Shown: positions 45,801 to 56,598, counted from the first letter of the stretch. The stretch is DNA of 60,000 nucleotides from Bolinopsis microptera (GCF_026151205.1 NC_087080.1:7297096-7357095); one strand, 5' to 3'. The notes: generated by a model not told the origin, from the sequence alone. Program-made: numbers and translations.

Positions 45801-48800
45801 ATAATGTGTCATCAAAAATAACTATGTATGTTTCAGAGAATAATACTTGAGAACATGGTTGTGTAATATTTAGTTACGTACCTTGATTACAATTTCTCTT
45901 TCCAAACTGAATAATGATCATAACTCGACCATACGAACACATGACCTTTGGATTTGTCATGGTATTAAATATTTCTGACTTGTCTTCTTCAATTAGAGAG
46001 TTGCTATAAATACAGGGATTCCTTTTAAAATCTTTCTTTCGCATAATGTCGCAAATTTTAATTTACCCATTGAGAATAGATCCACGATATTGTAAAGGTG
46101 ATGAACGGGAGCCTTCATTTTATCTACTATTTACTGTTTCCAATAAATATTATTTCAATTTGCACTTTCTGATGCAACACGTCGAGTTTGTGTACAAATT
46201 TTGTGAAACAAAATATGTTAGACTGACAGAGGACGATAAGGAAGGAGTATTCTCTGACAAAGTGCTCCAAGTGCTGTGGATACTGATAACAGGCCGAGAC
46301 AGCAGCAATGAGATTATAGATCTAGCACTCTCAACTCACATCAAAATACTCTTGAACTACATCTACTCTCATGGTGTTTGTTAATTTATTTTGAATTGTA
46401 GTTGACGAAGTGAGAGTCTCCACTCAGTGTGTTAAAACATAATTCTTTGTCGACGTTTCGGCTATTGACCCACTCATAAGAGCAAAAAAAGATTATCAGT
46501 GTTTGTTAATTATTAATAATAACTTAATATTAATATTAGCTTAATAATAATAAAACATTAACTTATTATGTTGTTAGTACAGTATTTGATTAAGTCCGTT
46601 AGTCCGTACTCCGTAACTGTTTTCTATCACCTCCAATTTGTTGAGGTAAGTCATCTATTTAACTGGGTCAACACTAGTTGATATTGCTTACTGATTAGGA
46701 TGTATTTGCAAACCAGCCGTCATTGGTAGAGTAGTTCCTCCACCAATTGTGGTGACATCATTGTAACTTGGCGGTGGGAGCCGTGGGAGGTCAGTGACAT
46801 CATTGTAACTTGGCGGTGAGTCGTCAGATAAAGTAGATATCCTAGCTCCAACGGTTCCTTGTGGTTGGTAGATTCCACCGGTTGCGGCAGGCGGATAGGT
46901 GCTACCGGTTGCAGGTGATGAGTAGGTACCTCCGGTTGCAGGTGATGGGTAGGTACCACCGGTTGCAGGTGATGAATATGTACCTCTGGTTGCAGGTGAT
47001 GGGTAGGTACCTCCGGTTGCAGGTGATGAATAGGTACCTCCGGTTGCAGGTGATGAATAGGTACCTCCGGTTACAGGTGATGAGTAGGTACTTCCGGTTG
47101 CAGGTAATGGGGGTCGACCCTTGGTTGCAGCTGGTGGGTAGGTGCTACTGGTTGCGGCGGTTGGGTAGGTGCCACTGGTTGTGGCTTGTGGGTAGGTGCA
47201 GGGTGCTACTGGTTGCGGCAGGTGGGAAGGTGCACTGGTTGCAGCTGTTGAGTTGGTTTCCTCCTTATTGCACCAATAACATGTGCATTCACAACATGAA
47301 CACATCCCGGAGTCCCAGCATATATATATAAACAGGCAACAAAACAACCCAAGAACACCAAAGAAAATTACACAAAATAAAATTAAACCCCAAATGCCTT
47401 GGTCACCAGAACTTCTGGTCAATCTAGTTAACTTGATCAATCTGTCGTACATACAACCAAAAGTAATATTCAGCCTTTCGTAATAACAGCCGTCTGCAAC
47501 ATTGTAGTCTGCTTCTATAAGGTCGTATATTTGACACTGTTCCGCAGCGGAACACATGTTGTAGATTGACGTTGTAACGTTTTCAATTACTTTACCTGAA
47601 TCGTTAGATGAATGAGCGATAATGAGCGTATAATTCTACTTTTAGAGAAAGATAATGAAAACCTCCTCATTAAACAACAAGAATTTCGCACGAAACAAGA
47701 AATGCGGCCGCTTTTTTTGTGGATGGCCGCTCAATTTCCCGATCCGTGATGGCGTATTTTATTTTATTCCATACAACCAGGAGATCCCAGTTTTAACTGT
47801 TTATAAGCATGCAGATATAGCGGAGTGACAGGCCGAGCGCCACCAAGTTAATATAATTCCATATTGAATTTGAAAATCGTGTATATATTATGCTTATTGT
47901 TTATGCAACCTGACACCCGACAGTGACACGGATCTGTGCAAAATAGTAATAGTAACTCAAAATAATAATAGTATGCTATCAACTAGTGCCTAGTGGGATA
48001 TGTACATTGTGAAATTAATAATGTACTTGGTCAGTTCAGCGCCGCGCGCCAACAATTATTTAATTCAGATTTGTGCGCAAAATAACTTTGCGCAGGTAGT
48101 CACGTGGGCGATAACAGTGCGCGAGGGCAGGCACGCACGTACGGTCGCACGGTCGCAAAGCTACCATATCAAAAAAAAACCTCGATCGCTAACCCTTGTC
48201 CTTGACTCTTTTGTGCCTTCGGCACTTTGAGTCATGGATCGGGAAAAAATCACGCACAGGAATTCGTAACTCTGTAACTCTGTTTATAATTATAATAATA
48301 ATATGTTTATTAACCTACCAGAGCATTCGGGAGTAAGATCGAAGAGCAGAGCTTCATATATGTGGATCTTGGTTTTAGGTCTGCACCTGATCGATAGTTG
48401 TTGATGTTCGTCGAACTCAAACTGAGCTACATGGTGTTCTGAAACAGGTTAAAATTCATTAATTAGGCAGAGATGTTCCAAAAATGAGTTCAAGAACTTA
48501 AGGGTCAGCTAAGGCTTGGGCGGCCTGCCACCAGATGAAGATGATATGGAAGTCTGGTATGCGTCAAGGTACGACTGTTCCTGGCTACAGTCGAGTCCTT
48601 CTATATGGCTCTGAAACATGGACTGTCAGCCAGAGCTGCCAGACCCTCGCAAAGCGTATTATATACATATAATATTACATTATTAAAATATAATATGGAT
48701 GTTATACGAGAATGGCACTTGACATATACTGGTCTGAGCGGCAGACTAGTGCTAAAGTGTATGGACACCTCATTAGAGCAACTGATAAGATAGCTGAGCG

Positions 48801-51800
48801 GAGAATGAGGCTAGCTGGTCATCTCGCCGGACACGACGAGCTCCTGACCCATCAGCTTCTTCTATGAGAACCTCTTCACGGATATCGTCGTAGGGCAAAA
48901 CCACACCTCACCTATGCAGACATCTTGTGGAGGGACACAGGGCTTGATAACAGCAAGGAGATAAACAAGCTCATGCTGGATAGACAGATTTAGAGACAAA
49001 TCTGCTTGGACATTGAAGCCGAAGTCGATAAAGTCAGATCCTAGGGGGGCCGGGGGGGGGACTTAATAGTTGTTTTTGATAGAGGTATTAATACTTATAA
49101 ATCAGCTGCTATAATCAGTCCCATGGAGAAATAGTGTTTACAAAATTAAGGGCACCAAAAACTGCGCCAGAATTCAGAGAACAATTTGATGTCAAGCATC
49201 AAATCAATCCGATCTTCCCTGACTGTCTTTTTGTTAAAATAAGCCTGAAAAGGACAATTTTAGCTTTTTGACTTTAAAAATTCATAACACACCAGCCTTT
49301 TTAGATACGATATCAAGATTTTACACACACCTTGAAATAGATGTGAATAAACGGCGAGCAAAATTTCAACCCGATACCGCAAGAAATTATTAACTTATAG
49401 CGTCTCAACCACAAAATAATTTTTTCCGAAAATTGCACTCTCAACCAGGAAATGCTCGATTACAAAAATGGGAATTCTCAAAATAATTTTTTTTTGGTGT
49501 GGAAACGGTGCGCTAGAAGGTCACTGAACTGCCTATGAGGTCATTTGGTCTGGACAGATTTGGTGTATGCCCCCTTAATTGGGCAATAGGCAGCCTTAAC
49601 AATATAACGGGGTCACCTAATCACGTGATCATGTAAGCCAATCATCTGATCACACGTAATGAATAAACTCGTCATGCTTCGTATCTCGGTCATCTGAGAA
49701 GCTACAACGAAATTTGATGTGCCAAATACAATTCTATAAAATTTGGTTCGATCCGATCATCGGAACTATCTAATAAATGCGTTAAAATAAAAAAATGAAC
49801 ATGAATATTCTTGGACTCAACATATTCCTCGAATGAGTGGTGATAGTAAGTCATACCAACAAAATTACCCCAATCAGGCAATCTGTTACTGAGCTATAAA
49901 GACAAACGTATGCATATGTAGCGTTACTTTTGCCCCCCACTCCCCTCTATAAATACAATAAAAATAAGCACGTAAATGTTTGACAAACCTTGCACTCTTG
50001 CTTTGTTTTGACATTCCCGATACACATCAGTTGTAAAGTTAACATTAATCAGGACGCTTGAATCATCCCATCCAAACGTTTTGCTGTTACGTTTGTAGCA
50101 TCCAAAGTGTTCTGTCGTCTTCTTTTTCGGATCAGCTGATTCTGATAGTATCATGTGACATATCACAGATAAGATCGCTGCTCTGATTTCCATGATATAC
50201 CTACAGACGTAGACGTTCTAAAGTTTATGTAAATGTGACTAATTTTTGCATTACTAATAGACAATAGTCTGAAGACGGGCATAATGCCATCATTAAATGA
50301 AAAAATTAACATCTAAAAGATTTTAAGTTATTTAAACTGTAAAACTTCACAATTATACCTGAAAAACCCTCAGTCTGCCTTAAGATTTCCAATAGGTCTT
50401 CACAATATCAAGTTGTATTTCATTTCAGAGCCCCTTAAGAGACGAAATTGCAACCCACCGGAAAGTTGCCAAAAATAAATGTAATCATAAGTCAGGATCA
50501 AATGAGAAGCAAGAATGTGATTCATGTTTGATACAAGAGAAACGCCATTTCCGGACGTGAGGAGAGTTAGGACTCCTCTAACTACATTAAAAAATTCCTT
50601 CTGTAACGTTCTGAATAAACATAGTTACGAAAACAAAATTTACTAAACATTTTAAAACATTACTGAACACCAAAATTATATTACCAATGCAAAGATACAA
50701 CAAAAGAACATATATAATAATAAATCAAAACAAATATGAAAGTATGAACATAAACAATAACAATAACAAAATAACAACCAAATATACGATATTTGGAGAA
50801 TGACTCAGAAGCGTAAAATATCAAATTTGCTCCTTTATCAAAATAAATTTTCAAAATTTTTTTTTACAGAAACAAATGTTACAGAAAAGGGCAATTAAAT
50901 AAAAATGTTAGTTGTTAAAACCTCATGAAACTTATATTATATGTACACGGATGTTTATTAATCAACTATATACAGCAAACACAAGATAATAGAAAATAAG
51001 TCGTAAAATCGAGTGGCCGAGTAGTCTCGACTCACCCATAGCTTCTCCATAAACGTCTATCATGAGCTTTGTACACTAAATCGTTGAAATTACTTAAACA
51101 CAATCACAATAATGTTCTTTGTCATAATGTCTTTTAAAAATAAATCAAATAAATTTGAACGAGGTCTGCCCCTCCTTCCTTTGTAGTCAAGACATCCTAA
51201 ACATGCAAATCTGAAAGATAAGAAAGCGGGAGTGTCATCACTGCTTCTGAGAACGTGCCCAAGCATCTTCCATCTTGCTTTCTTGATCCTTTCAGTAAGG
51301 GGTCTGACATTACATCTCTTATATAAGTTCTCGTTACTGATAACCGTAGGCCAATAGGTGTTGAATATCTGTCTCAGATGCTTCCTTTGAAGAACGTCAA
51401 CAGATGCCATTACGGTTTCAGGAGCAGCCCAGCTGCTACAATTATACAACAACACTGAAGTGACAAGAGCTTCGTACAGCTTCAGCTTTCTACTCTCACT
51501 GATCTGAACAGAATTATTCAACCAGACTTTCTTGTAGGTGTAGAAAGCAACATTGGCTTTGTTGCGTCTGTTGACAATGTCTCTTTCTGAACATAGCTTT
51601 GATCCTAATAGCACTGACTCTCGCCACTCTTCATCTCCTCTGATTTTATTGCCATGGGCATCTAAAGCATCTGTCTCTGCCAAATACACTCTAGTTGTAA
51701 ACACCGTGTCTTTGATTCGTTAACAAAGAGACTCCAATCCTTTAGTATGTCACTGGCAATCTCTAGTATCTTCACCAGGCTCTGACCATCTTCACTCAGA

Positions 51801-54800
51801 AGCTCAGCATCGTCAGCATAGGCGGACTCTATTAGATACTGGGGGGTTCGGTCTAGGAATCGTGACACTGATCACGGCTCTGATGTGATTCAGGGCACCG
51901 GCAAGGGTCAATGTAAACACTTTACCTGCCAGACTGTCTCCCTGGTAAGCTCCAATATTAATCACAAATTCACCAGACTCAGCTCTGTTGACCGTCACCT
52001 TGAGCTTTGTATTTGAGAGGAGGTACTGAACTAGGCGAATGTCGTCTCCAGAGCATCCTGCATCAATGAGGAGGTTGATGATGGTCTGTCTGCGGATAGT
52101 ATTAAACGCAGCGGTCATGTCAATGTTGATTTTACTATACTCAAACTCGCGCCTGGTAACCACTGATGTCAACATTCTCTGAGAACAAACTAGGTCAGCA
52201 CAACTGCGACCCTGCTTGTATGCCGCCTGCCAAGGTCCAGTGTACATATCAACGTGGTAATTGATTCTGTTCAAGGCTACGAGCTTACGAGGGATAGGAC
52301 TTTTCTAGTTCCATTTAGCAATGTGAGGGGCCGGATAGACTTTACCCGACCTCGGGGTTTTCCTGGCTTCTGAAGGGGTGTCAGGATACCTTCTCCAATA
52401 GCTGGGATGTATGTGTTGGTCTCAAAGGAGAGATTGTAGATCCTAGCCAACTCACAGTGGAGGGGATATCCAACAGCTTTCATAAGCTCATTAGGTATAC
52501 CGTCAGGGCCACACGCTCTACCGGATTTCAGCTTCATAACAGCACGGCAGAGGAGGCTTCCAGGAGGGTCTATAAATGCTGGGAGGTGGGGTTCATCTTT
52601 GTCATTGAACTCATTATTAAAGTATTCTTTAATGGCTTCTGCTTTTAATGAGTCTGAACCTAAGGTGTTGCCGTCTGCATCGTGGACAGTCACTCCGTCT
52701 TTCTTCATCCAATAACGCTGGGCCAATGTTCTATTCGCTTTAAACATGATTCTGCAGCTGTCGGTGTTGTTGATGACATCTACTAGGGCGTTAGCAGTGG
52801 CCTCGTTGATAGATTTCAATCTCTTTTTGATGGTACGTTTGAGATGGTTGATTCTTTTTCTGAGGTCACTCCTGTCACTTATCCCTGTGAGGCTACATTC
52901 TTGTTGGAGGGACATTCTCTCTGCTGAAAGTTTAACGACAGTTGGATCGTCGCTGTACTGATAAGGCTTCCTCGGGGGCACTTTACCAACCACCTGGACT
53001 CAATATACCAAATATACCAAATATATCAGAATTTTCAGAAATAGCATTATTAGTTAAAACTCTACAATCAATATTACTTTTAAAAGAATCAAAAAATTTA
53101 GACTTAATATCAGGATCATTAAGGCGATTGACATCAAACCTTATTTTGTCAGACGGATGTTTAGCCTCTATAAACTTTTAAACATATTTATTTAAGACAT
53201 TATTATTAAAATTCTGATTTTTCTGAATAATTCAATTTTAAGAGACTTCACATCTTTAATAAATCCTTCTAAATTCGTATTTACATTACATAGTCTAAAT
53301 AATTGTGAATAAAATACATCGTATGATCTTCTATCAGGGACGTTCGATTTCAGATTAGGCATGCTTGAAACTTTAAAATGAAAATCATTCCTTTTATCAT
53401 ATAACCCTTTACAGATTTTATGGACACATATTTGTATGAAGTTACCAAAATTATGTACTTTCATATTAGCTCAGACATTATGGACAAATATTAGGAATAT
53501 TGTTAAAAGCTAGGTGGAAATAAAACGTCATTTTTAAAACATTCTACATAATATGATAATGATCTCACTGAGTAGTTTAGTTCATTCCAAATTTTTGGTC
53601 CACAAAACATAAATGCAGCATCTGTTCGTCTGAAATGAGGAACAGGAGGAACTTTCAACAATAATAACTTTCAACAATAATAACTTACAACTAAAAGTCA
53701 TCATTTAGTCTGGAACTTCGTCTTCGTACTTCTCTTAGATCGAAGTAGAGTCTTTGGTACCTTGACCGTTTAAGGAAGTGTTTTGAATTTCCTTCTCAAA
53801 TCTCAATATTATAGTAAATGGTTTTTACTTTTTTTTCAAAGAAAGTCTTGAGTTTGTCAGCAACTTCGATATCTTCACCATTTGGCAATTTGTTGGTGCC
53901 ATATTCTTTATCTAAAAGTTTATTTTGACTTTGTAGGTCCCTTTCGAGTCTCCTTTGCAAGAACTGAGCTGTTTATCATATAGTAGTTATCCCTAGCTCG
54001 ATTGATGGTGATTTCTGCGTCAACACACTTTTCAAAATGACTAGTCTTACACTCATCATTCTCTGGATGCTTTTTGGCTCTTCGTGTTGCTCGTCTCCTC
54101 TTACGTAATAATATGTGAATAAACCCCTCAGGCCTCAGGTTAATGTGGTTGGTAAGTCCCATATTTCTTGACTGTAGCTAGATGGACAGACACTTTCGAA
54201 TTATAGTGTTGATTAATGTAATGAATATTTATCCTTTAATCTTATATTAACATTTTTCGACTGATTTGAATGTCCTGCATAGCAGATCGAAGCATATGGG
54301 CAATTCCACGGTAAGGTTCCACTTGGTGAAAATGAAAAATGTTAAGATAGGCACCTAATTCCCTTTATTCGGAAATGTTCTAAGAAACAAGTATATAATT
54401 TTATGACAATAGGCAGACGTAATAAGGCTTTTCTTCAGCTTGTTTCAGTTCTCATTTTCACGTTACCTTTTTTATGTTCGTGTTTTTAGCCGTAAAGATA
54501 ATATTGTGATATGTTATCCATTGTAAAACGTTTTCTCTGGTTTGAATTGTTGATCATATAAGTTATAGAAATCAGTAATAATAATCTATTATTACGTCAT
54601 CATCATATTATATGGGGGAAGAAAATAATACTAACAATAATTTTGCTTGATACAAACAACAAACAAACAACAACTTGATTTTATTTATTAATTAATTAAT
54701 TATTAGTAATTGTAACACTCCCTATTACAGGTGACGGGTTCAGCGTCAGGGGATATAATAACTCTAGACATAAGAGACTGTTCCAAACCTGTCAGTGTAC

Positions 54801-56598
54801 AGAAACGGAATAACTTCGCTGTCACATCCCTCTCTAGCCACGAACAAAGGTGCTTCGTTGTTGTTTATTTTGTGAATTGGTTACTAAGTGATTTGGTTAC
54901 TAAGTGATTTGGTAACTAGGCGATTTGGTTACTAAGTGATTTGGTTACTAAGTGATTTGGTTACTAAGTGATTTGGTTACTAAGTGATTTGGTTACTAAG
55001 TGATTTGGTTTCTAAGTGATTTGGTTACTAAGTGATTTGGTTACTAAGTGATTTAAACTTTTAAAACAATTAAAAAAATTTTAAAAAATGCAACCTTCTA
55101 AAACCAATGGGGCCCTCCCCGGGGTCATTACTCTCGCATTTGCGAGAGTCGTCCCAAAGGTGTGAAAGTAAGTCAAGATTTGTTCACACAAAGCTCTAGC
55201 ATCGCTGTTTGTTGACCATCTGCCTTCACTGAAGCCTGAAGGTATGTTTTTAGAGAGTGGAGGCCGACCGTCAGCTTGGGATGCAGGGCCAAATGGTAAA
55301 CAACGTCAAGGCCCCCTAGCCTTCCACATGGGCCATGTTGGTTTTGGCAGATACTGTGGTAATAAGATATGAAGTGAATGAGTGAAATGAAGTGAGTGAA
55401 AAGGGTATAAAAGAGGGAGAGTTGTAAGGTAGTTTAGGAATGGAAGGAAGCAGGGCCGGTACTACAAAAAACAGCTAGTAGTACTGTAAGATAGTAATAA
55501 TAACCATTGATAATTAAATAATAAAGACAGCAATATAAATGGGGTGGACAATTTGCCCCAATCGGCCAAGATCGAAACAATAGAACTTTTGTGACCTATT
55601 TTGTCTCCTGTAAGTGAAAGTTTAAGAAGTTTGATATACCCCTGCCAGATCGGCATGTCCCCTGCCTGAAATCTTTTGCTAATGTACCATTTGGCAACAA
55701 TATTAAAATAATTTATAATTTGTGAAGTGTGATTACAAACTATAAAATTAATTTTATTTGGGTCTTTGTATTTCTATCGATTCGCCTTTTGATAAAGTCT
55801 TCAAGTATTTTGATGAAGCTATTTGTGTGGATACAATGGAGATAGATATGAGGAATTGTTTCTAAGTATGTGTTACACAGGCTACACATGGGACTATCTG
55901 TAACAATTTTTACTAAGTGATTTGGTTACTAAGTGATTTGGTTACTAAGTGATTTTGTTACTAAGTGACTTGGTTACTAAGTCACTGAATGATGACTTTT
56001 ATGTGTAATAACAGATATTCAATGCTCTACATTACACATTTACACTGGTCCTTTCAACTAAGTACCATTTATTTTAACTTTTTAACGTTTATTTATTTAG
56101 CACATAATATAAAGTTATTGAGACCCGTTGTAGATTGTTAAGTATTTATACTTTGCAGCTTAATTTATAAACTAACCCTTTCATTCTGCACAGAGTATGG
56201 TGCGGGCAGAAGGACGGGGAATGTTACACTATAAGTACTAGTCCGGACACCACGTCTGACACCACTCTTCTGTGTGACACCACTCTTTGTGGGGGAGATT
56301 GTGAGGCTATCTTCTCTGTTGTTGCTAAAAGTGGGATTGTCTCCACATCAGCCAGGGACAGGTTTGATCTTAACCTTACTATAACACTACACTTACTATA
56401 CTACACTAATCACAATACACTTTGAGTTTGGTGATTCTAAAGTTTCTAAAGTTCTAAATAGAATTAAAGTCTAACGATCGCCAGGTCTTGACTCTTGATC
56501 TGATATCAGTGGATCCTCATACTTTATCATGATATTCATTTGATAGCAAGCTTCAATTAACGATAAATTGCAGGATTATCAGAAGATACGAAGTATGA
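39809..56598 (+). CDS. PAAF1: PAAF1-like WD40 proteasome regulator, complete in 10 exons
   Basis: Exons: 39809-39821, 39979-40133, 40306-40456, 40781-40897, 41115-41249, 41488-41585, 41759-41908, 54731-54849, 56194-56361, 56574-56598. Phases agree at every junction and give 376 residues (human PAAF1 is about 392). The N-terminus has LQHDWCDGFTNSEKVWVSAH. WD40 blades follow: LDITSTGGLGAVTN, RRTLSGHVDDVQSVKFFPSN, DMSVKIWSVEDGSCPVTLTG, DGTIKLWVCG, GDIITLDIRD. The protein ends SARDRIIRRYEV, aligning with the family's C-terminus. The start has A at -3 and G at +4. PAAF1 binds 19S regulatory ATPases and limits 26S proteasome assembly. Intron 7 is 12.8 kb and packed with LINEs plus a nested antisense gene. 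A likely AATAAA is at 56819-56824. Confidence 0.92.
41386..41472. repeat. 12-bp E-box array (AACCCACGTGAC)n in PAAF1 intron 5
   Basis: Seven perfect CACGTG units end 15 bp before the acceptor of exon 6. The same 12-bp unit recurs at 57248-57308 and 57763-57799. Confidence 0.95.
41909..43230. other. PAAF1 intron 7, proximal part without recognised features
   Basis: No exon, ORF or recognisable repeat family was identified. Confidence 0.5.
43231..44565. mobile_element. LINE copy with 5' inversion (twin-priming structure)
   Basis: One reverse transcriptase is split into two parts of opposite strand. On the minus strand (43932-43231) lie PGVRPIGIGETFRRIVGKCL, GPLQVCTGLKSGSEAAVH and motif A region VILVDASNAFNSVNR. 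On the plus strand (43986-44530) lie motif C region VWLADDASSVG and the thumb (NPSKSCLIIK, QPQAAYAAFTHG). The 5' end of the inverted part faces the junction near 43950. That is the arrangement produced by twin priming, with a small loss between motifs A and C. There is a one-base frame slip near 44200. Confidence 0.8.
44515..45560. repeat. Composite LINE-derived repeat, copy 1
   Basis: Blocks TCCAATAGGTCTTCACAAT, GAGAAGCAAGAATGTGATTC, GAAACGCCATTTTCGGACG, GAGAGTTAGGACTCCTCC and the minus-frame NVNTNLEGFIKDVKS also occur, in the same order, at 50345-50957 plus 53153-53470. Copy 1 has about 240 extra bases at 44565-44810. Confidence 0.8.
45330..45545 (-). pseudogene. LINE 3' coding fragment (SQLLRLCNVNTN family)
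   Basis: YSQLLRLCNVNTNLEGFIKD resembles the C-terminal SQLxRxxxxxxxxxxF segment of cnidarian LINE proteins. The same segment occurs at 53192-53464 (YSQLFRLCNVNTNLEGFIKD), so both derive from one family. Confidence 0.6.
45882..46044 (-). CDS. Possible first exon of an unrecognised protein
   Basis: From ATG at 46044 the frame MRKKDFKRNPCIYSNSLIEE continues open for 54 codons (NPKVMCSYGRVMIIIQFGKR) to a good donor, CAAG|GTACGT. I found no matching downstream exon to the left. It lies antisense in PAAF1 intron 7 and may be a false exon or part of an old element. Confidence 0.22.
46222..46373 (+). pseudogene. Isolated USP9X-like exon
   Basis: The plus frame reads RLTEDDKEGVFSDKVLQVLW, then IIDLALSTHIKILL. 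This matches the USP9X/FAF segment RLAEDDKxGVMxxKVLxLLW...DxALSxHIKIL. TTAG precedes it and CATG|GTGTTT follows, so it has exon-like borders (1+150+1 nt). No neighbouring USP9X exon was recognised in the intron. It is probably a stranded fragment of a duplicated or transposed deubiquitinase gene, although unrecognised flanking exons cannot be excluded. Confidence 0.6.
46688..50193 (-). CDS. Transmembrane SUEL-type lectin with PPxY tail, three exons, nested in PAAF1 intron 7
   Basis: Exons are 50193-49989, 48438-48319 and 47595-46688 (phase 1 at both junctions), 410 residues. The signal peptide is at 1 to about 20 (AAILSVICHMILSESA). A short Cys-containing segment resembling WSC follows (HFGCYKRNSKTFGWDDSSVL, ECQNKA). 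Residues about 70-160 fit a galactose-binding SUEL lectin: HQQLSIRCRPKTKIHIYEAL, then TSIYNMCSAAEQCQI and CYYERLNITFGC. One transmembrane helix (about 176-203, WGLILFCVIFFGVLGLFCCL) precedes a Cys-rich juxtamembrane stretch, a Thr/Ser/Pro tail built of 9-residue repeats, and two PPSYNDV motifs that should bind WW domains of Nedd4-type ligases. Function is inferred: a cell-surface glycan receptor regulated by ubiquitination. Confidence 0.78.
46880..47110 (-). repeat. 27-bp coding minisatellite in the lectin tail
   Basis: About eight units of 27 bp (GGTTGCAGGTGATGAGTAGG core on the plus strand) encode GGTYSSPAT-type nonamers. Units vary by S/P swaps, and the frame is kept throughout. Confidence 0.9.
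48485..49045 (+). pseudogene. Degenerate LINE ORF2 C-terminal fragment
   Basis: Plus-frame pieces KAWAACHQMKMIWKS, VLLYGSETWTVSQSCQTLAK, then ERRMRLAGHLAGHDELLTHQ and LTYADILWRDTGLDN follow the LINE post-RT order (LLYGxETW, RRxRxxGHxxR, D.L..DTG). It is broken by a stretch of about 70 bp of AT-rich DNA at about 48660-48730 and by stop codons. Confidence 0.75.
50345..50957. repeat. Composite LINE-derived repeat, copy 2 (left half)
   Basis: Homologous to 44515-45350 (see copy 1). It was split by the LINE inserted at 50958-53152 and resumes at 53153. Confidence 0.8.
50958..53152 (-). mobile_element. 5'-truncated LINE, 2.2 kb, with 11-bp target duplication
   Basis: ACGGATGTTTA flanks the element at 50947-50957 and 53153-53163. 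The sequence across the empty site matches the uninterrupted copy at 45360-45400. Minus-strand protein pieces in order: RFDVNRLNDPDIKSKFF (right end), the linker at 52993-52277 (GRACGPDGIPNELMKAVGYP), RT motif A INIDMTAAFNTIRRQ near 52120, GAYQGDSLAGKVFTLTL, motif C SAYADDAELL near 51820, then ARWKMLGHVLRSSDD and GRRGRPRSNLFDLFL near 51150. Frame breaks lie near 52275, 51850 and 51690. Confidence 0.88.
51090..52993 (-). pseudogene. Reverse transcriptase of the truncated LINE
   Basis: Four overlapping frames (52993-52277, 52274-51813, 51868-51662, 51704-51090) together cover the RT linker, fingers, palm and thumb. The catalytic aspartates are visible in IDMTAAF and YADDA. At least three frame breaks make it inactive. 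The tail is closely related to the fragment at 22560-22925. Confidence 0.85.
53153..53470. repeat. Composite LINE-derived repeat, copy 2 (right half)
   Basis: Continues the copy split at 50957. The minus frame at 53464-53192 (NVPDRRSYDVFYSQLFRLCN, then VNTNLEGFIKDVKS) is a LINE C-terminal segment extending further 5' than copy 1. Confidence 0.75.
53485..54165 (-). pseudogene. LINE ORF2 fragments (linker and C-terminus)
   Basis: At 54162-53920 the frame LLRKRRRATRRAKKHPENDE is followed by INRARDNYYMINSSVL, a LINE pre-RT linker. At about 53650-53490 VPHFRRTDAAFMFCGPKIWN and ELNYSVRSLSYYVECFKND form the typical LINE C-terminus (RT.....F...GPxxWNxL). The RT between them is missing, so this is an internally deleted copy. 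Confidence 0.7.
54885..55058. repeat. 16-bp minisatellite (GATTTGGTTACTAAGT)n, left block
   Basis: About ten units start 36 bp after exon 8 of the PAAF1-like gene, in intron 8. The array is interrupted and resumes at 55910-55985. Confidence 0.93.
55059..55909. other. Segment of about 850 bp interrupting the 16-bp minisatellite
   Basis: Sequence unlike the flanking minisatellite splits it into two blocks. It includes the palindrome CTCTCGCATTTGCGAGAG (55131-55148). No ORF with recognisable motifs or terminal repeats was identified. It is probably an inserted, non-coding element (inference). Confidence 0.4.
55910..55985. repeat. 16-bp minisatellite, right block
   Basis: Four to five units of the same GATTTGGTTACTAAGT repeat seen at 54885-55058. 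Confidence 0.9.

Noticed and set aside
46861-47331. Plus-strand frame rich in RYLRLQVM repeats
   Set aside because: Antisense shadow of the lectin tail's 27-bp repeat.
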